Assembly (NCBI GenBank): GCA_964400725.1
Contig: CAYNVS010000005.1
Coordinates: 62,001-126,000 of the forward strand
Length of the DNA: 64,000 nt
Direction of reading: 5' to 3'
From: CAYNVS01 sp964400725
Lineage (GTDB): Bacteria > Myxococcota_A > SURF-8 > CAYNVS01
The position numbers and the translations under genes were made by a program. Each line of letters begins with the position of its first letter. Position 1 is the stretch's first letter. The notes under the pieces are model-generated. The model was given only the letters and a program-made list of their open reading frames with translations. It was not told the origin of the DNA and made no database searches. Of the stretch, positions 60,301 to 64,000 are shown piece after piece.

Positions 60301-63300
60301 ATGACTAAATTTTTTAAATTTTCAAAATTTTTCCGCGGCGCGGCGCTTCTAGGGGCGCTGGCGCTTTTCGCGTACGCGTTTGCGGGCTGCGGCTCGACCG
60401 GATCGACCGGCGGGAAAAAAACGATTCCAGGGCTCGGCGACGCCTGCACATTCGACCGAGACTGCAAGGACGGCCTAAGCTGCGTTTCAGGTTTTTGTCA
60501 GGTTAAAAACTGCAAATCATCCGAAGAATGCGCGACGGGCTTTTCCTGCATAGTTGGAACCTGCATAGAAAATATGGAATTGGACGGCGACAAAGTCGAA
60601 GCCGACAAGGACGAAAAAGCCGAAATTGAAGAAGAGCAAATAGAGTACGAGGAAGGCGCAAAACCTAAAATTTCCTACCCCGACGCGGCTGGATTCGGCG
60701 CGGCGTTCCTCAATATTCCCGTTTCGCGGGAAATAACGATTAAAAACATAGGCGACGCCCCGCTCAAACTCATCTACTTCTATATTGAAGAAGAAATTCC
60801 GCAGCAGGAATTCAAAATCGACGTTGCTCCCGCGATTAACTCCGAGGTTCCTCCGGCTGGAGAGGCGACTTTCACGCTTGTTTACAACATGAAAAACGAA
60901 GGAACCGATTCCGCGTATTTTTATATAGTTACCAACGACGAAACCGTGCCGAACAATGCGGCCAAAATTCATTTGACGACCGATTACAAAGGAACGCCCA
61001 TCGCCTACTTCGACGTCTCCGAGGTAAATTTCGGTCTCGTATTGACGGAAACGCATTTCCCAAAACGCCAAACCGTAAAACTGTGCAACGCCGAAAACGA
61101 CGGCGGCAACGCGCAATTGGTTGTTACAAGCGTTTCGCTGGACGACCCGCTGAACGACAGTTTCAAAGTTTTCGCGCCGTTAACTCCATTCTCCCTTAAC
61201 GCTCCTCGCGGCGGCGGCGAAAAAGACTGCGCCGAATTAATTGTCGAATTCAGGCCGATGGAAAGAGACATTCTGACCGAAAACCTGACGGTAACAAGCA
61301 ACGACAACAAGGCGCCCGGAACCAAATCGGTCATACCGATAAGCGGCAGAGGCTCTATCCCCAACATCGAGGTCGAACCGACGAGCCTCGATTTCGGCAA
61401 AGTAAAGCTCAACAGATCTAAGGCGATTCCGCTTTTAATTCACAGCGTAGGCGACGCCCCTCTGGTCGTGCGCGACGTCAAGCTCTCAGACAACTGTTCC
61501 TCGGCCTACGGCATTACCGACAAACCGCCCGTAATTACGCTTCAACCCGGCGAAAAGACCAGCGCAACGCTGACCTATTTGCCGCGCGCGGCCCGCATCG
61601 ATCTTTGCATGTTAAAAATTTACGCCACGAGCGAAGAGGACGAAACGACGAACAACCCCGTAATCCTGACCGTTCAGGGGGAAGGCGTGCCCGGTTACGT
61701 AAGCGTCCTCCCCGACAATCTCGATTTCGGCTCCGTAATAGTCGGACGCTCGGCGCAGCTGCCGTTCCAGCTTGTAAACACAAGCGCCGTTGACGTTGAG
61801 GTTGAAAAGTTCGAGTTCGACCAAAACTGCGGCCCGTATAAAATACTCAAAAATCCGGCAAACCCTCAAGATCCGACCGACCGGCCGCCGTTTACTATGA
61901 ACGCAAGCGAGACAAAGCTCTTCTGGGCGATATTTTCGCCGTACGCCGAAGGGCCGGTGAACTGTAAAGCAACCGTTAAAGTTGTGGAGATGGCCGCGGA
62001 CAGTCCTAAACTGACCCTTGGCGGCGGCGGCGTTCTGCCTCTCATCGAGATCGTCCCCGAAACTCTGATTATAGACAAGGCGCAGGTGGGAGTTAAGAAC
62101 TCCACGCAGTTTAACATTAATAACAACGGCACCGCGAGCCTTGAAATCGGCGAAGTAAACGTCGCGCCGGTTACGGCGAGAAGCAAATTTAAAATCGTCG
62201 ATTCGGTTTCCAACGAAATTCTGCCTTCTTCGAGCGCGCCGGTAAAAATAGAATATACTCCGCCGGCCTTGGGCGACGAAATGGCTTGGCTTTACGTTTG
62301 CAGCAACGCAAGCAACGCAAACGCGTCCGGCTGCCCCGAATGCTACTGCGCCGACCCGGCTCTTTCGCCTCAGGCGGCCATAATTATGACGCACGCAATC
62401 GCGCCCGAAATAAAAGTCGTCGCGACAAGCTCGGACGCGGGAGTTACAATCCGGGAGACGCCGGTTCACGTCGTCAACTTCGGCTTCCTCGTTTTCGGTT
62501 CGCCGCCCAAAAAGGCTTTGGCCGAAATAAAGAACGTCGGCAAAGGGCCGCTTACTATATTAGGCGTTTCGCTCGATTCCGAGGAAGGGCCGTTTAAAAT
62601 CGAAAGCGTCGCGACGCCGAGCGGAAAGCCGTTCCCTCTGGATATAGCGGAGACCGAAACGATTAAAGTTTCGCTCTCCTATACCGCGCCCGAAATAATC
62701 ACCGGACCGCAATTCAACACGCTCGTCGTCGATCACGACGACAAGGATAGTCCGTTCTTCCCTAAATACCGCCTGCAATTAAAGGCCAACAGCGGCAGCA
62801 ATACCGAACCGCTTGCAATTATTCACTCGCCCGCCGGCGATCCAGCCGACCCGAAAGTCGGCAAAAGGCGTCTAAACATACCGGAGCCGGACGTCGCGCC
62901 CTGCCCCGGCTGCCTTTGCATGGCGGAGGTTGACGGCTCAACCTCCTACGACGTCGATCCGGACGACTCGGTTACGGCGTGGGAGTGGGACGCGGCGCCG
63001 TGGGACGCCTTCAAGTATCCTCCCGGCAGCAACAACACAACGCCGAAGACGAAAATCGGCTTCACGAAATACGGCGAAACCACCGTTACGCTTCAGGTGG
63101 CCGACCAGAACGGCGGCAAGAGTTTCTCTCTCCCCGACAGCGTTCTAGTAGTGGATTGTCAGGCTTATCCGGTTCCCGCCGCCGCCGAAAAGACCGGGGG
63201 ACTGACCGACGTCGTCGCAAATTTGGGCGACACGGTCGTCTTCGACGGCTCGCTCTCCAGCGACGTTGACGGAACGATAGTTGAATGGTCTTGGTCGGTC

Positions 63301-64000
63301 TGCAAAATCGACGGCGAGAACTGCGTCGAAGAAACGAACATAGGCGGAGGCGTAGAGCGCTCGTTCCCGTTCGTTACTCCGGGCGACTTCATGGTCTTCC
63401 TAATCGTCAAAGACGACGACGGACTATGGAGCAAGGCGAAGGCGAGCGTCAACGTGCACGTTGGCTACAACGAGTGGCTTACGATGAAAGCGACGTGGAA
63501 CAACGGCGGCAACGTAGATTTGCATTACATAAGACCGGGCGGCTACTTCAACAACGGCAGCGACGACTGCAACCCGAACAACACAAGCCCCAACTGGCGC
63601 GGATTCGGCTACGGAAAGCCTGAATTCGTGCGGGACAGCCGCGACGGAATAAGCGCCGAAGAAATTATCCACAAAGACCCGGCGGACGGCTCGTATAAAC
63701 TGACGCTTTACTACACAAAAGCGCCCGAAGACTGCGGAGGCTACGACGACTGCCGCATATCCGAGCGCGACTGCGACAACTGCGGCTGCCGCTGCTGGTC
63801 AATATTCTGCTTCTGGGGCTCGCTTTGCTGCAACGACTGCAACGTCTGCACTCACGTGCCGGGATGTTTTTACAAACCTGCGCAGGTTATCGTCCGCTTT
63901 TACTTAAGCGGCTCCATGATACCGGCGTACACGCAGTTCTTCGAGCTGATTCCGGGAGACTCCAACCAGCACCCGAAGATAGACTTCATAATCAACCGAG
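60301..64000 (+). CDS. Very large lipoprotein with choice-of-anchor D (ASH/HYDIN-like) and PKD-like repeats, partial at window end
   Basis: The frame is open from 60301 to the window end: at least 1233 residues. The signal peptide has lipobox FAGC (Cys30). Two EB/dickkopf-like Cys modules (CTFDRDCKDGLSCVSGFC, CKSSEECATGFSCIVGTC) precede a Glu/Asp/Lys-rich linker. Then about five ASH-type repeats, recognisable by LDFGKV, LDFGSVIVGRSA, VNFGFLVFG and NVGKGPLTILGVSL-like blocks. From about residue 870 PKD-like domains follow (SYDVDPDDSVTAWEW, GSLSSDVDGTIVEWSW), then a Cys-rich segment around 1150-1190. It is probably a surface-exposed adhesin or scaffold; function unknown. Confidence 0.85.
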   Translation, partial: MTKFFKFSKFFRGAALLGALALFAYAFAGCGSTGSTGGKKTIPGLGDACTFDRDCKDGLSCVSGFCQVKNCKSSEECATGFSCIVGTCIENMELDGDKVEADKDEKAEIEEEQIEYEEGAKPKISYPDAAGFGAAFLNIPVSREITIKNIGDAPLKLIYFYIEEEIPQQEFKIDVAPAINSEVPPAGEATFTLVYNMKNEGTDSAYFYIVTNDETVPNNAAKIHLTTDYKGTPIAYFDVSEVNFGLVLTETHFPKRQTVKLCNAENDGGNAQLVVTSVSLDDPLNDSFKVFAPLTPFSLNAPRGGGEKDCAELIVEFRPMERDILTENLTVTSNDNKAPGTKSVIPISGRGSIPNIEVEPTSLDFGKVKLNRSKAIPLLIHSVGDAPLVVRDVKLSDNCSSAYGITDKPPVITLQPGEKTSATLTYLPRAARIDLCMLKIYATSEEDETTNNPVILTVQGEGVPGYVSVLPDNLDFGSVIVGRSAQLPFQLVNTSAVDVEVEKFEFDQNCGPYKILKNPANPQDPTDRPPFTMNASETKLFWAIFSPYAEGPVNCKATVKVVEMAADSPKLTLGGGGVLPLIEIVPETLIIDKAQVGVKNSTQFNINNNGTASLEIGEVNVAPVTARSKFKIVDSVSNEILPSSSAPVKIEYTPPALGDEMAWLYVCSNASNANASGCPECYCADPALSPQAAIIMTHAIAPEIKVVATSSDAGVTIRETPVHVVNFGFLVFGSPPKKALAEIKNVGKGPLTILGVSLDSEEGPFKIESVATPSGKPFPLDIAETETIKVSLSYTAPEIITGPQFNTLVVDHDDKDSPFFPKYRLQLKANSGSNTEPLAIIHSPAGDPADPKVGKRRLNIPEPDVAPCPGCLCMAEVDGSTSYDVDPDDSVTAWEWDAAPWDAFKYPPGSNNTTPKTKIGFTKYGETTVTLQVADQNGGKSFSLPDSVLVVDCQAYPVPAAAEKTGGLTDVVANLGDTVVFDGSLSSDVDGTIVEWSWSVCKIDGENCVEETNIGGGVERSFPFVTPGDFMVFLIVKDDDGLWSKAKASVNVHVGYNEWLTMKATWNNGGNVDLHYIRPGGYFNNGSDDCNPNNTSPNWRGFGYGKPEFVRDSRDGISAEEIIHKDPADGSYKLTLYYTKAPEDCGGYDDCRISERDCDNCGCRCWSIFCFWGSLCCNDCNVCTHVPGCFYKPAQVIVRFYLSGSMIPAYTQFFELIPGDSNQHPKIDFIINR

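Noticed and set aside
1..64000. CRISPR arrays, tRNA or rRNA genes
   Set aside because: No regularly spaced short repeats and no cloverleaf or rRNA-like stretches were recognised by eye in the intergenic regions.

Overview
The window reads as a moderately GC-rich chromosome segment from an anaerobic Gram-negative bacterium. Gram-negative traits are an MCE/MlaD-type protein, an outer-membrane beta-barrel, several lipoproteins with cysteine lipoboxes, type IV prepilins and sigma-54. Anaerobic metabolism is shown by two NuoE/NuoF-type flavin-iron-sulfur gene sets, a four-subunit 2-oxoacid:ferredoxin oxidoreductase and a GlpABC-type glycerol-3-phosphate dehydrogenase. The acidic-linker, Cys-rich lipoproteins, the CFI-box protein and the choice-of-anchor-D lipoprotein resemble uncultured lineages of the former Deltaproteobacteria (Myxococcota or Desulfobacterota type). 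That placement is inference. No rRNA, tRNA or CRISPR array was found.

Layout: 1-6.6 kb (minus) holds a response regulator with two RAM-like domains followed by a three-gene electron-bifurcating transhydrogenase of the Stn type (NuoE-like, NuoF-like, and a GltD/NuoG fusion that runs off the left edge). 6.9-9.6 kb (minus) has ribD and an MCE protein. 9.9-17 kb (plus) has a Cys-rich lipoprotein, a zinc-finger ParA, a ParA/MinD-like protein with a degenerate P-loop, a J-like/HTH protein, a cyclic-nucleotide-binding protein, NAD kinase and RecN. 17-21 kb has a metallo-hydrolase, alanine dehydrogenase, Ndk and a MutS-like ATPase. 21.5-29.4 kb is the main energy cluster: a P-loop protein, korDABC-like genes, a REP-flanked Y1 transposase (RAYT) insertion, and then NuoE-, NuoF-, HoxU- and polyferredoxin-like genes without any catalytic hydrogenase or dehydrogenase subunit. 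29.4-36.2 kb has purM, a membrane protein, a Nudix hydrolase, a lytic transglycosylase, murJ and a thioesterase. 36.4-40.5 kb has a CFI-box/beta-barrel chimera, a SlyD-like isomerase and a SUMF1-domain protein.

40.5-42.3 kb is an AT-rich type II restriction-modification pair of the MvaI/BcnI family, inserted before guaB-guaA. 45.6-48.0 kb carries three prepilin genes, two of them in an apparently perfect 995-bp tandem duplication. 48.0-51.2 kb is glpABC with a very small GlpC. 51.4-54 kb is rpoN-hprK. 54.2-59 kb has an Mrp carrier, YjbQ, a PpiD/SurA-like isomerase and trigger factor. An AT-rich NYN-domain gene follows. The right edge is the start of a very large ASH/PKD-type lipoprotein that runs off the window.

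The functional theme is redox balancing: ferredoxin reduced by 2-oxoacid oxidation could be exchanged with NAD(H) by the second NuoEF-like module and with NAD(H)/NADP(H) by the Stn-type transhydrogenase. NAD kinase, alanine dehydrogenase and GlpABC also feed or use these pools. The links between modules are inferred from gene order.
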